From Gammaproteobacteria bacterium (GTDB lineage: Bacteria; Pseudomonadota; Gammaproteobacteria; Pseudomonadales; Pseudomonadaceae), in NCBI GenBank assembly GCA_903970465.1, contig CAJCIO010000130.1, positions 1 through 32,360 of the forward strand: DNA of 32,360 bases, read 5' to 3'. The notes beneath the pieces are model-generated. The model was not told the origin of the DNA, made no database searches, and was given only the letters and a program-made list of their open reading frames with translations. The stretch's first letter is position 1; every line of letters starts with the position of its first letter. The translations under genes and the position numbers were made by a program. Shown here in pieces: positions 18,306 through 27,379 of this stretch.

Positions 18306-19079
18306 CCAGAGTTTGCGAGTGACCACCACGATGGAATCTCTTTGCGGGGAGGAATCGATTTGCGCCAACGTTAGCGCACCGCCTGGCGGTAAGCAACCGG
18401 GGATCAACGCCCGCAGATCATCGATGACCAGCGTCGGCGATTCTTCACTGATCGGCCGACCGTGATTGTAGCCGTAGCTCATGGCCACACAGGCCACCCC
18501 AGCCGCCTTGGCCGCCTGCACGTCACTGCGCGAATCGCCGATGAACAGCGCATGCCGAGGGCGGGCATTGGCCATTTTCATGACGAACAGCAAGGCTGCC
18601 GGATCGGGTTTTTGTTGTGGCAGGGTATCGCCGGCAATGATCCACTTGAAAAAACGCCCCAGCCCTATTTCGTCCAGCAACGGCGCGACGAACTGCTCGG
18701 GCTTGTTGGTGATCAGGGCCATCTTCACGCGTTTTTTGTGCAGCCACTTGAGGGTTTCGACCACGCCCGGATACAGCGTAGTCAGGGCGTGGCTGTCGCC
18801 GTAATGGCCCATGAACAATTCAAGCGCCCGAGCTGCCTCGGCATCATCGATGTGCTCGTGTTCCAGGTCGCCGGCCAGTGCGCGGCGTACCAGCACCTTG
18901 GCGCCGTTGCCGATCCAGAGACGCACGGCCTCGACGCCCACCGGCTCGCGCCCCAGTTCGACCAGCATCTTGTCCACGGCGACCGCGAGGTCAGGTACCG
19001 AATCAACCAAGGTGCCGTCGAGGTCGAACATCACCACTCGCGGCAAATGCTCGGGGAACAGCTTGGCCAGGTTGCTCAT
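18261..19079 (-). CDS. gph: phosphoglycolate phosphatase
   Basis: HAD-superfamily hydrolase that removes phosphate from 2-phosphoglycolate, a by-product of DNA repair. The 272-residue protein has motif [10 protein letters not shown] (Asp19, Asp21), motif II in LITNKPEQ, the Lys of motif III in QQKPDP and the acidic motif IV in FIGDSRSD. The core of about 225 residues matches the usual size. The extra C-terminal tail of about 45 residues ends in the basic, Trp-rich ARWRWRA, which coincides with the trpE leader peptide. Its ATG overlaps the rpe stop by 4 bp (ATGA). A MupP-like role on MurNAc-6-P is conceivable, since MupP is a Gph relative, but the rpe-gph-trpE context argues for true Gph. Confidence 0.92.
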   Translation of the reverse strand: MSNLAKLFPEHLPRVVMFDLDGTLVDSVPDLAVAVDKMLVELGREPVGVEAVRLWIGNGAKVLVRRALAGDLEHEHIDDAEAARALELFMGHYGDSHALTTLYPGVVETLKWLHKKRVKMALITNKPEQFVAPLLDEIGLGRFFKWIIAGDTLPQQKPDPAALLFVMKMANARPRHALFIGDSRSDVQAAKAAGVACVAMSYGYNHGRPISEESPTLVIDDLRALIPGCLPPGGALTLAQIDSSPQRDSIVVVTRKLWMKVIKALARWRWRA

Positions 19080-19750
19080 GAGCGTGCCAGCGCGAGCTCG
19101 GCATGCATTTTGGCAATGGTTTCTTTGTAATCAGAGGAGTTGAAGATCGCCGAGCCGGCGACAAAGGTGTCGGCACCAGCCTCGGCGATTTCGCGGATGT
19201 TGTGCAAATTGACGCCGCCGTCGATTTCGAGGCGAATGTCGCGCCCACTGCCATCGATCAAGGCGCGGGCCTCGCGCAGCTTTTGCAGGGTGCCGGGGAT
19301 GAATTTCTGCCCGCCGAAGCCCGGGTTGACGCTCATCAGCAGGATCATGTCGACCTTGTCCATGACGTACTCGAGCAGGTTCAGCGGCGTGGCCGGATTG
19401 AACACCAGGCCCGCCTTGCAACCGCCCTCGCGAATCAACTGCAGGGAGCGGTCTATGTGCTGGGTGGCTTCGGGGTGGAAGGTGATGTAGGTGGCGCCGG
19501 CCTCGATGAAATCGCCGATGATGCGATCGACCGGGCTGACCATCAGGTGCACATCGATAGGCGCCTTGATGCCATATTTGCGCAGCGCCGCACAGACCAT
19601 CGGGCCGATGGTGAGGTTGGGCACGTAGTGGTTGTCCATCACATCGAAGTGGACGAAATCACCGCCTGCGGCGATGACGGTGTCGACTTCTTCGCCCAGG
19701 CGAGCGAAATCCGCGGAGAGAATGGAAGGAGCAATTGCGTAGGGCTGCAT
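19076..19750 (-). CDS. rpe: ribulose-phosphate 3-epimerase
   Basis: Interconverts ribulose-5-phosphate and xylulose-5-phosphate in the pentose phosphate pathway. The 224-residue TIM barrel shows [27 protein letters not shown] (metal and catalytic Asp), [20 protein letters not shown] (phosphate loop) and EIDGGVN with the second catalytic Asp. It is first in the leftward unit rpe-gph-trpE, coupled to gph by a 4-bp overlap. A good -10 (TACAAT, 19786-19791 on the minus strand) lies 36 bp upstream, without a clear -35. Confidence 0.97.
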   Translation of the reverse strand: MQPYAIAPSILSADFARLGEEVDTVIAAGGDFVHFDVMDNHYVPNLTIGPMVCAALRKYGIKAPIDVHLMVSPVDRIIGDFIEAGATYITFHPEATQHIDRSLQLIREGGCKAGLVFNPATPLNLLEYVMDKVDMILLMSVNPGFGGQKFIPGTLQKLREARALIDGSGRDIRLEIDGGVNLHNIREIAEAGADTFVAGSAIFNSSDYKETIAKMHAELALARS

Positions 19751-19843
19751 GGCGCACCTGTTGGGCTGAAATCACGGTGGCGCGCATTGTAGCCCAGGAC
19801 AGAGGGTGACGGGCAGGTGTGGGTTTTCGGGTGTGTCAGTACC

Positions 19844-19920
19844 GGCCCCTTCGCGGGCAAACCTGGCTTCCACAATGGTGCGCTGTACGCCTGTGGGAGC
19901 AAGGCTTGCCCGCGACAGCG
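19844..19920. repeat. REP pair downstream of agtD
   Basis: Imperfect inverted repeat: GGCCCCTTCGCGGGCAAACC on the left and GGCTTGCCCGCGACAGC on the right, around a GCGCTGTACGCCTGTGGGAG core. It belongs to the same family as 9503-9574 and 28410-28642. It separates the end of the agt operon from the rpe promoter. Confidence 0.8.
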
Positions 19921-19939
19921 ATCCAATAGCCGCCACCGA

Positions 19940-20761
19940 TCAAGCGGCCGTACGCATCTTCTCCCCTCGCCCACGCAGCCATTCCAGCACCAGCAACAAA
20001 ATCACCGAGAACACGATCAACAACGTCGCCGCCGCCGCAATGGTCGGGCTGAGGTTTTCGCGGATGCCGCTGAACATCTGTCGCGGCAAGGTCGCCTGCT
20101 CGGGGCCCGCCAAAAATAACGTCACCACCACCTCATCGAAGGACGTAGCGAAGGCGAACAACGCGCCGGAGATCACCCCAGGGGCAATCATCGGCAACGT
20201 CACCCGACGAAAGGCAGTCAGCGGCGAAGCGCCGAGGCTGGCCGCGGCCCGCACCAGATTATGATTGAAGCCCTGCAGTGTCGCAGACACGGTAATGATC
20301 ACGAACGGTACACCCAGTACCGCATGGACGATGATCAGCGAGAAAAAACTGTTGCCAAGGCCAAGTGGCGCGAAGAACAGGTAGCTGGCCACCCCAATGA
20401 TCACCACCGGCACCACCATCGGTGAAATCACCAACGCCATCACCAGCGACTTGCCGGGAAAATCACCACGGGTCAGGCCGATCGCCGCCAGTGTGCCGAA
20501 GATCATCGCCAGCACCGTGGCCGCCGGGGCGACGATGATGCTGTTGCGCAGCGCGCGCATCCACTCCGCCGAGCCGAAGAAGTCCTGATACCAGTGCAGC
20601 GAAAAGCCTTGCAGCGGATAGACCAGAAAGCTGCCGGAGTTGAACGACAACGGGATGATCACCAGTACCGGCAAGATAAGGAACAGCAGCACCAATCCAC
20701 AGAGGATGCGCAAACCGTAAAACCACGCCCGCTCGATGGGCGACATATAAGGGCTCAGCAT
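19940..20761 (-). CDS. agtD: ABC transporter permease, polyamine type (AgtD)
   Basis: Inner-membrane permease (PotC/YdcV-like), 273 residues with six predicted helices. The EAA loop that contacts the ATPase is visible as LVRAAASLGASPLTAFRRVTLPMIAPGV (about 180-207). It follows agtC after 11 bp with GAGGA before ATG 20761. From gene order and the adjacent two-component genes I assign it to the AgtABCD system, which imports 4-aminobutyrate and 5-aminovalerate in P. aeruginosa. Substrate cannot be read from this sequence alone, and another polyamine-like compound is possible. Confidence 0.85.
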   Translation of the reverse strand: MLSPYMSPIERAWFYGLRILCGLVLLFLILPVLVIIPLSFNSGSFLVYPLQGFSLHWYQDFFGSAEWMRALRNSIIVAPAATVLAMIFGTLAAIGLTRGDFPGKSLVMALVISPMVVPVVIIGVASYLFFAPLGLGNSFFSLIIVHAVLGVPFVIITVSATLQGFNHNLVRAAASLGASPLTAFRRVTLPMIAPGVISGALFAFATSFDEVVVTLFLAGPEQATLPRQMFSGIRENLSPTIAAAATLLIVFSVILLLVLEWLRGRGEKMRTAA

Positions 20762-20772
20762 TTTGTATATCC

Positions 20773-22020
20773 TCAGCTCAGACGCAGACGGCTGGCACCG
20801 ACCAGGCGGCTATAGATCAGGTACAGCACCACCGTGGCCAGCAGCAGCAAGCCGCCCAGTGCCGTGGCCATGCCCCAGTTGATGCTGGTGTTGGTATAGA
20901 AAGCCACGAAGTAGCTGACCATCTGATCGTTCGGGCTGCCCAGCAAGGCAGGGGTGATGTAGTAGCCGATCGCCAGGATGAACACCAACAGGCAACCCGC
21001 ACCGACCCCGGCGTAGGTCTGCGGGAAATACACCCGCCAGAAACTCGCGAACGGATGGCAGCCCAGCGAGATGGCCGCACGCATGTAGGTGGGCGAGATG
21101 CCCTTCATCACGCTGTAGATCGGCAAGATCATGAACGGCAGCAGGATGTGCACCATCGAGATGTATACGCCCACGCGGTTGAAGACCAGTTCCAGCGGTT
21201 TATCGATGATGCCCATGGCCATCAGTGCGCTGTTGATCAGCCCGCCCGATTGCAGCAGCACGATCCACGCCGCCACCCGCACCAGGATCGAAGTCCAGAA
21301 CGGCAACAGCACCATGATCATCAACAGGTTGCTCTGCCGGGTCGGCAGATTGGCCAGCAGGTAGGCCAACGGATAGGCCAGCGCCAAGCAGATGCTGGTG
21401 ATCACCAGGCCCATCCAGAAGGTACGGGCGAAGATATCCAGGTAGATCGACTGATCAGGCGTGGCATGGGCCAGTTCGCCGAGGTCATCGATCCGATGAT
21501 CCACCGCCGCCAGCAGGTAGTAAGGCGTGACGCTGCTGGTGTTACGGCGGATCACTTGCCAGTACGCCGGATCGCCCCAACGTTCGTCGAGACCCTCCAG
21601 CGCTTCTTTATAAGAGCCAGGGGCGGCCTCGAAAGGCAGCGCCTTGGCGGTTTTCATCAACAGGCTGCGATAGCCGGCCGATTCCATGTTCAAGCGCTTG
21701 GACAGATCGCCCAGTTGCTGATTCTTGCGGGCATCGGCCAGGTCCTCACTCAGTGCCTTGAAGGTCGGTTCCGCCGGCAGGCCCTTGCCATCCCACGTTG
21801 CCATGGCAGCGACAGTGCGCGGCAGGGTGCCGACCACTTCCGGGTTGCCGACGCTTTTATAGAGCAAGGCCACGATAGGCAACAGGAACACCAGCAGCAA
21901 GAACAGCACCAAAGGTGCGATCAACGCCTGGGCCTTCCAACGGTTGAGCCGCTCGGCGCGGGCCAGCCGTTGCTTCAAGGTGGGGCCGGTGACCGGGGTC
22001 AGGGGCACTGCGATGGCCAT
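20773..22020 (-). CDS. agtC: ABC transporter permease, polyamine type (AgtC)
   Basis: Partner permease (PotB-like), 415 residues, much longer than the usual 285-310. The extra length is a soluble, mostly helical segment (about residues 62-190) between the first helix and the permease core. This should face the periplasm. The core has the EAA loop YMRAAISLGCHPFASFWRVYFPQ. ATG 22020 (MAIAVPLTPV) has GGAG 6 bp upstream; the in-frame codons before it are not needed. It lies 69 bp after the binding-protein gene. Confidence 0.85.
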   Translation of the reverse strand: MAIAVPLTPVTGPTLKQRLARAERLNRWKAQALIAPLVLFLLLVFLLPIVALLYKSVGNPEVVGTLPRTVAAMATWDGKGLPAEPTFKALSEDLADARKNQQLGDLSKRLNMESAGYRSLLMKTAKALPFEAAPGSYKEALEGLDERWGDPAYWQVIRRNTSSVTPYYLLAAVDHRIDDLGELAHATPDQSIYLDIFARTFWMGLVITSICLALAYPLAYLLANLPTRQSNLLMIMVLLPFWTSILVRVAAWIVLLQSGGLINSALMAMGIIDKPLELVFNRVGVYISMVHILLPFMILPIYSVMKGISPTYMRAAISLGCHPFASFWRVYFPQTYAGVGAGCLLVFILAIGYYITPALLGSPNDQMVSYFVAFYTNTSINWGMATALGGLLLLATVVLYLIYSRLVGASRLRLS

Positions 22021-22089
22021 AACGTACTCCGCAAGACATTGACGAGAACGACGCCCCCTGAGTGGAGGCATCGGCTTTACTGCCGGCTT

Positions 22090-23121
22090 TTACTTGGCCG
22101 CCCAAGCGTTGAAGCGCTGCTCCAGCTGCTCGCCGTTGTCCGCCCAGAAGCTGACGTCGATCTGCACCTGGTTGGCGATGTTCTCCGGCGTGGTCGGCAT
22201 GTCCTTGAGGATGCCTTTGTCGAGCAGCGGTACCGCCTGGCTGTTGGCCGGGCCGTAGGCGATGTTCGAGGAGTAGACCTTTTGCTGCTCGGGCGCGACC
22301 GAATAAGCGATGAACTTCTTCGCTTCCTCGATGTGCTTGGCGCCTTTAGGGATGGCCCATGCGTCGAAGTCGTAGATGCCACCGTTCCACACGACCTTGA
22401 GGTTGCTGTCTTTCTGCACGGCAGCGATGCGACCGTTGTAGGCCGAGCTCATGACCACGTCACCCGAGGCAAGGTACTGCGGCGGCTGAGCGCCGGCCTC
22501 CCACCACTGGATGTTCGGTTTGAGCTCGTCGAGTTTCTTGAACGCGCGGTTCTGGCCATCTTTGCTGGCCAGTACCTTGTAGACATCCTTGGGCGCTACG
22601 CCGTCGGCCATCAGCGCGAATTCGAGGGTGTACTTGGCGCCTTTGCGCAGGCCACGCTTGCCGGGGAATTTCTTGGTGTCCCAGAAATCGGCCCAGCTGG
22701 TTGGCGCGGTCTTGAGCTTGTCGGCGTTGTAGGCCAGCACGGTGGACCAGACGAAGAAGCCGACGCCGCAGGTCTGGATCGCGCCCTTCACGTAGTCGCT
22801 GCCATTGCCGAACAGTTTCGGGTCGAGGGTTTCGAACATGTCTTCGTCGCAGCCGCGGGACAGCTCTGGCGATTCGACTTCAACCAGATCCCAGTCGACG
22901 CTTTTGGTGTCGACCATGGCTTTTACCTTCGCCATTTCGCCGTTGTATTCACCCGCGACGATCTTGCCGTTGCCGGCCGCTTCCCACGGCTCGTAGAACG
23001 CTTTGACTTGTGCGGCCTTGTTGGCGCCACCGAACGACACCACGGTCAAGTCGGCGGCCATGGCCTGCGCCGCACACAGCATGCCCAGGGTGAGGGCGGT
23101 GAACTTCAGATGCTTGAGCAT
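22090..23121 (-). CDS. agtB: ABC transporter periplasmic binding protein (AgtB)
   Basis: Solute-binding protein of the PotD/SBP_bac_8 group, 343 residues. It opens with a clear Sec signal peptide (MLKHLKFTALTLGMLCAAQA, cut after MAA or AMA) and then DLTVVSFGGANKAAQVKAFY, typical of this group. It catches the substrate in the periplasm and hands it to AgtCD. ATG 23121 is preceded by GGAG. Encoded between the ATPase and permease genes in one leftward operon. Confidence 0.87.
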   Translation of the reverse strand: MLKHLKFTALTLGMLCAAQAMAADLTVVSFGGANKAAQVKAFYEPWEAAGNGKIVAGEYNGEMAKVKAMVDTKSVDWDLVEVESPELSRGCDEDMFETLDPKLFGNGSDYVKGAIQTCGVGFFVWSTVLAYNADKLKTAPTSWADFWDTKKFPGKRGLRKGAKYTLEFALMADGVAPKDVYKVLASKDGQNRAFKKLDELKPNIQWWEAGAQPPQYLASGDVVMSSAYNGRIAAVQKDSNLKVVWNGGIYDFDAWAIPKGAKHIEEAKKFIAYSVAPEQQKVYSSNIAYGPANSQAVPLLDKGILKDMPTTPENIANQVQIDVSFWADNGEQLEQRFNAWAAK

Positions 23122-23191
23122 TTAATCGATTCTCCAGAGTGCAGGTTGGGTGTAACTCTTATGGTTTTTCTTACAACGGCAGAGGTAATCG

Positions 23192-24316
23192 TTACGGTGC
23201 GTCAGGCAGCGGATCGAGCGCGCGGCCGTGCTCGACCTGCCAACCCAGCGGCACCACGTCGCCCACGGCCAGGCTCGGGTCGAGCTCAGCGATCGGCTGC
23301 TTGACGAAGAAATCGGTCTTGCCACACACCTCAAGGCGCACCCGTACGTGGTCGCCCAGGTAGATGAATTCAGCGACGCGCCCGGAAAAACGGTTGGCGC
23401 ATTCGTTGCTGTGGCCGTTGAGGCGGATACGCTCCGGGCGGATCGACAAGGTCACCTCGTCGCCGATCTGGCCGACATTGACCGCCAGCGCGGTGACTTT
23501 TTCGCCACGCGGCAGGCCCACCACGCACTGGTCGCCGGCACGGCTGAGCAGGCGCCCGGTCAGGCGGTTGTTCTCGCCGATGAAGTTGGCCACGAAGGTG
23601 TTTTTCGGCGATTCGTAGAGGGTGCGCGGGTCGGCGATCTGTTGGATCTCGCCCTGGTGGAACACCGCCACGCGATCAGACATCGTCAGCGCTTCGCCCT
23701 GGTCGTGGGTCACGTAGACCACGGTTACGCCCAGGCGCTGGTGGATGTGCTTGATCTCCATCTGCATGTGCTCGCGCAATTGCTTGTCGAGCGCGCCGAG
23801 GGGCTCGTCCATCAGCACCAATTGCGGCTGGAACACCAACGCCCGGGCCAGGGCCACCCGTTGCTGCTGGCCGCCGGACAACTGCGCCGGGTAGCGCGAG
23901 GCGAAGCTGTCGAGCTGCACCATGCCGAGCACGCGCTTGACCCGCTCGGCGATGTCGGTCTTGCTCAGACTGCGCACCGACAGCGGGAACGCCAGGTTCT
24001 CAGCGACGGTCATGTGCGGGAACAGCGCGTAATTCTGGAACACCATGCCGATATCGCGCTTGTGTGGCGGCACGTTATTGATCGAGCGACCGGCCAGCTG
24101 GATTTCACCGGCGGTGGGTGTTTCGAATCCGGCCAGCATCATCAGGCTGGTGGTCTTGCCGGAACCCGAGGGGCCTAACAGGGTGAGGAATTCGCCTTTG
24201 CGGATATCCAGGTTGAGGTCTTTGACGATCAGCGCTTCGCCGTCGTAGCTTTTTTGCACGCCCCGAAAGCTGACCAGCACTTCGCTCGCCTGTGCGTCTG
24301 ATTGAACCACGCTCAT
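23192..24316 (-). CDS. agtA: ABC transporter ATP-binding protein (AgtA, PotA-like)
   Basis: ATPase that drives uptake through AgtCD, 374 residues. Walker A GPSGSGKTT (48-56), Q-loop VFQNYALFPH (92-101), signature LSGGQQQR (146-153), Walker B VLMDEP (167-172), H-loop VTHDQGEA, and a C-terminal TOBE region (about 280-365) with SIRPERIRL. It is the first gene of the operon agtA-B-C-D. Its upstream region (24317-24559) holds an inverted repeat and a possible sigma-54 site. Confidence 0.88.
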   Translation of the reverse strand: MSVVQSDAQASEVLVSFRGVQKSYDGEALIVKDLNLDIRKGEFLTLLGPSGSGKTTSLMMLAGFETPTAGEIQLAGRSINNVPPHKRDIGMVFQNYALFPHMTVAENLAFPLSVRSLSKTDIAERVKRVLGMVQLDSFASRYPAQLSGGQQQRVALARALVFQPQLVLMDEPLGALDKQLREHMQMEIKHIHQRLGVTVVYVTHDQGEALTMSDRVAVFHQGEIQQIADPRTLYESPKNTFVANFIGENNRLTGRLLSRAGDQCVVGLPRGEKVTALAVNVGQIGDEVTLSIRPERIRLNGHSNECANRFSGRVAEFIYLGDHVRVRLEVCGKTDFFVKQPIAELDPSLAVGDVVPLGWQVEHGRALDPLPDAP

Positions 24317-24350
24317 AACCCGTTACCTATGATGATTGGTGACTGCTTGC

Positions 24351-24373
24351 CTACAGCCTAGTGAAGGCTGCAG
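24351..24373. promoter_or_regulatory. inverted repeat upstream of agtA (possible operator)
   Basis: CTACAGCCT-N5-AGGCTGCAG: 9-bp arms with one mismatch, 34 bp upstream of the agtA ATG. A dyad of this size suits a dimeric regulator such as AgtR, or a short leader hairpin. Which one cannot be decided from sequence. Confidence 0.4.
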
Positions 24374-24377
24374 GCCA

Positions 24378-24393
24378 AGCAAATCGGGGGCCG
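24378..24393 (-). promoter_or_regulatory. possible sigma-54 promoter of agtABCD
   Basis: On the minus strand CGGCCCCCGATTTGCT has GG and GC exactly 10 bp apart and a TTGC at the -12 position, as in YTGGCACG-N4-TTGC. The -24 half is only a partial match. NarL-type regulators do not activate sigma-54, so another activator would be needed. Confidence 0.25.
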
Positions 24394-24559
24394 GGAGAGA
24401 TTGGCATCAGCGGGATGGAAGCTTTGGGGTAGGGATCGCCCTACACGGATGGCGTGGATGGGTACGTGGGATGAGGGATTGCCGCTATTGCTGGATACGG
24501 GTGTGTCGCAAATGGATATGGGGTGGCGTTCCGCCTCGCCACAGGGACACTCGCTGGAC

Positions 24560-25189
24560 TCAAACGAGCTTGTGCTCCATCGCATACTTGACCAGTTCGG
24601 CCAGCGAGGTGACCTTGAGTTTTTGCATCAAGCGCGCCTTGTGGGTACTGATGGTCTTGCTACTCAGGGCCAGTTGCTGGGCGATATCGTTGACGTTGGC
24701 GCCTTGGGCGAGGCGCTCGAACACCGAAAATTCGCGTTCTGAGAGCAGGGTGTGCAGTGGCCGGGAATCGGTGAGGCCGACCTCGAAGACCATGCGGTCG
24801 GCCAGGTCCGGATCGATATAGCGCCCTCCGCCCGCCACTCGACGAATGGCCGTCAGCAGCAACGCTGGATCGCTGTCCTTGGTGGCATACCCGGCGGCCC
24901 CGACCTTCAACGCGCGGGCCGCCATCTGCGCTTCATCATGCATCGACAGCACCAGGATCGCCGGCGGCTGACTAAGCGCGCGAATCCGTGGAATCGCCTC
25001 CAGGCCATTGACCCCGGGCATGGAGATATCCAGCAGCACCACTTCACAGGGCGTATGGCGCAGCGCTTCGAGCAACTGCTCGCCATTGCTGGCTTCACCG
25101 CACACGAACAAGTCCTTGGCCAGGCCGATCAATTGCTTGATGCCCTCGCGCACGATGGTGTGGTCTTCGGCCACGAATACACGGATCAC
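24560..25189 (-). CDS. agtR: two-component response regulator, NarL/FixJ type (AgtR)
   Basis: DNA-binding regulator, 209 residues. The receiver domain has acidic residues E8/D9, phospho-acceptor Asp54 (VVLLDISMPG) and Lys104. A LuxR-type helix-turn-helix (about 145-190, LSEREFSVFERLAQGANVNDIAQQL) follows. The start is a GTG at 25189 (VIRVFVAEDH) with AGGAG 8 bp upstream. A longer in-frame version would add 26 unlikely residues. It pairs with the histidine kinase directly upstream. In P. aeruginosa, AgtSR controls agtABCD, and AgtR has also been tied to sensing of peptidoglycan-derived GlcNAc. Confidence 0.88.
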   Translation of the reverse strand: MIRVFVAEDHTIVREGIKQLIGLAKDLFVCGEASNGEQLLEALRHTPCEVVLLDISMPGVNGLEAIPRIRALSQPPAILVLSMHDEAQMAARALKVGAAGYATKDSDPALLLTAIRRVAGGGRYIDPDLADRMVFEVGLTDSRPLHTLLSEREFSVFERLAQGANVNDIAQQLALSSKTISTHKARLMQKLKVTSLAELVKYAMEHKLV

Positions 25190-25267
25190 TTTGGTCTCTC
25201 CTGGAGTTACACGACTCACTGCAGATGCATGTGGCAACGCGCTGTAGCCGGTTCCAACACGTCTCAT

Positions 25268-27295
25268 TCAAATCCACGGGATCGCCACCTTGAGCTGAGT
25301 CCCCTCCCCCGGCGCACTGTCCAGGCGCAAGTCGCCACCGAGCATCAACACCCGCTCGCGCATCCCGACCAGGCCAAAAGAGGCGCTGGGCAAGCTCGGA
25401 TCGAAACCGATACCGTCATCTATGACCACCAGACTCAGCAACGCGCCGTCATCCTCGAGCACGATCTCGACAGTATGCGCCTGCGCGTGGCGCATGACAT
25501 TGGTCAGCGCCTCCTGGAGGATGCGGAACAGCCCGATCGCCTTGCCATCACTGAGCGCCGGGAGCTGCTCCGGCACTTGCACCAGGCACGGGATCTGCGT
25601 GCGCGACTCGAAGCGCCGCGCCTGCCATTCGATGGCGGAGCCGATGCCGGCATCGAGGATCGGCGGGCGCAAGGCCGTGGCCACATCGCGCACCAGTTGG
25701 AACAGCTGGGCGATCAGCTTCTTCATGCTGTTGAGGCGCTCCTGCAGACCGGGATCGAGCTGCGCATAGGCCAACTCGCACATCGAAGTTTCGAGCTTGA
25801 GCACGGTGAGCATCTGCCCCAGTTCGTCGTGCACCTCGCGGGCGATACGGGCTTTTTCTTCTTCGCGCACGCTCTCCAGATGCGCGGTCAGATCCCGTAG
25901 CTGTTCCGCCAACCCCGCCAGTCGCGCTTCGCTTTCCATCAATGCCGCAGAGGCGCGGCGCCGCTCGGTAACGTCCTGGATATACACCACCAGGTATTCG
26001 CCTTCCTGGAAGCGCAGAAAACTCAGCGACACGTCCGCCGGCAGAATACTGCCATCGGCGCGTACGCACTCTGTCTCGAAACTCTGCGAACTATCCTCGC
26101 CCTGGCGTGCGCGCTTCCACACGTTGAGCCAACGGTCCATGTGCAAGCCGGGCTCGAAGTCGATCAGCGGCCGGTCGACGACTGCCCCGGGCGGATAGCC
26201 CAGCATGCTTTCGGCGGCGCGGTTCGCGTAGCGCACGTGGCTGTCCCAGTTCACCCACAGAATGCCGACGGTGCTCTGATCGATGGAAAACTGCGTGAGC
26301 TGCAGGGCCTGCTCGGCAGCCTGGTGTCGGGCGACGGCCTCTCGCGAGCGCAACAGGTCGTCTTCCAGATGCCGTACCTGGCGGCGCTGCCAGCTGAGAA
26401 TGGCGATGCTCGCCAGCATCATGGCCGAGAGCAGCAGGCAGAGGTTCAGCCAGAAACCGCTGGATTCATTGAAGGTCGGGTATTTGGGCTGCAGCCAGCG
26501 GGATCGCCACTGCTCGACGTCCTTGACGGGGATATCGTGCAGGCCGGCTTCGATCACCCCGGCCATTTCCGGCCAGTCGCGCCGTGACCCGATACGCAAC
26601 AGCTGCGGCCGGCCGATATCCCCCACCACCGCCAGGGTGGCGAACTCCGGCTCCCTGGATAGACGACTGAGCTGTGCTTCGTCGACCACTGCGTAGCTGG
26701 CTTGCTGGCTGATCACCGCCTGCAGGGCATGGCGCTCCAGCGGTACGCCCTGAATATTGAGATTGCTGTAGGTGTCGCGCAGGTAGTCGGCCACAGGACT
26801 GGGCATGCGGACTGCCACGCGGTCGTTCTCGCCGAGTTGTTCAAGGTCGACCGCCACCCCGCCATTGCGCTCGCCCACCACGCGCTGGGCTATGCGCATA
26901 TACGGATCGGAAAACATCCACAGGCGTAAACCCGACGGCGTCTGGGTCAGGCCCGGTGCAAAATCGATATCGCCCTTGCGCAGCCCGGTCTCCAGGGCGG
27001 CCTGGTCGGGGTAATGGCGCCAGGTCAACTCCACGGGGAGCACCTTGGCCAGGCCTTTGATGACATCGACGTCGAGCCCGGACAACTGCTGCGACCGTCG
27101 ATCATAGGAGGCGTAAGGGGTTTGCAGGATCAGCCCCACTCGCCACTGCCGATGGGCCGCCAACCACTGTGCATGGGCTGGATCAAGGGACGCGACGGCA
27201 GGCACGTCGGCGCGCGCTTGCCCACCGACCATTACACCGAGCATCAGTACGCCCATCAGCAACAGGCTGCACAATCGAATCATTTGCTGTCTCAT
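25268..27295 (-). CDS. agtS: two-component sensor histidine kinase (AgtS)
   Basis: Membrane sensor of about 675 residues. Order of domains: signal peptide or first helix (about 5-27); periplasmic SBP_bac_3-like binding domain (about 45-275, with LSGLDVDVIKGLAKVLP and the KGDIDFAPG block); a membrane helix (FWLNLCLLLSAMMLASIAIL, about 281-300); a cytoplasmic PAS domain (TVGILWVNWDSHVRYANRAA to VVYIQDVTERR); a HisKA_3 domain with phospho-acceptor His489 in AREVHDELGQ; and HATPase_c (NVMRHA, DDGIGFD, GLVGMRERV). The start is uncertain: ATG 27295, ATG 27283 or GTG 27319. The binding domain suggests direct sensing of an amino-acid-like ligand. It is divergent from the DUF3530 gene. Confidence 0.88.
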   Translation of the reverse strand: MRQQMIRLCSLLLMGVLMLGVMVGGQARADVPAVASLDPAHAQWLAAHRQWRVGLILQTPYASYDRRSQQLSGLDVDVIKGLAKVLPVELTWRHYPDQAALETGLRKGDIDFAPGLTQTPSGLRLWMFSDPYMRIAQRVVGERNGGVAVDLEQLGENDRVAVRMPSPVADYLRDTYSNLNIQGVPLERHALQAVISQQASYAVVDEAQLSRLSREPEFATLAVVGDIGRPQLLRIGSRRDWPEMAGVIEAGLHDIPVKDVEQWRSRWLQPKYPTFNESSGFWLNLCLLLSAMMLASIAILSWQRRQVRHLEDDLLRSREAVARHQAAEQALQLTQFSIDQSTVGILWVNWDSHVRYANRAAESMLGYPPGAVVDRPLIDFEPGLHMDRWLNVWKRARQGEDSSQSFETECVRADGSILPADVSLSFLRFQEGEYLVVYIQDVTERRRASAALMESEARLAGLAEQLRDLTAHLESVREEEKARIAREVHDELGQMLTVLKLETSMCELAYAQLDPGLQERLNSMKKLIAQLFQLVRDVATALRPPILDAGIGSAIEWQARRFESRTQIPCLVQVPEQLPALSDGKAIGLFRILQEALTNVMRHAQAHTVEIVLEDDGALLSLVVIDDGIGFDPSLPSASFGLVGMRERVLMLGGDLRLDSAPGEGTQLKVAIPWI

Positions 27296-27379
27296 GAACA
27301 AGAAGAACTGGCCTGACACTTGGCTGCTGCAACCAAATGGCTTTAGGCTGCCGGCTACTACACTGGACTGGAATACCTG

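Noticed and set aside
18261..19079. Assigning the HAD phosphatase as mupP because of nearby peptidoglycan recycling genes
   Set aside because: Its operon position between rpe and trpE is the usual place of gph in pseudomonads, and mupP lies elsewhere in P. aeruginosa as I remember it.
21055..23304. 749-codon plus-strand open frame opposite agtB and agtC
   Set aside because: It is the His/Gln/Arg-rich antisense frame typical of GC-rich coding DNA; the minus-strand transporter genes are unambiguous.
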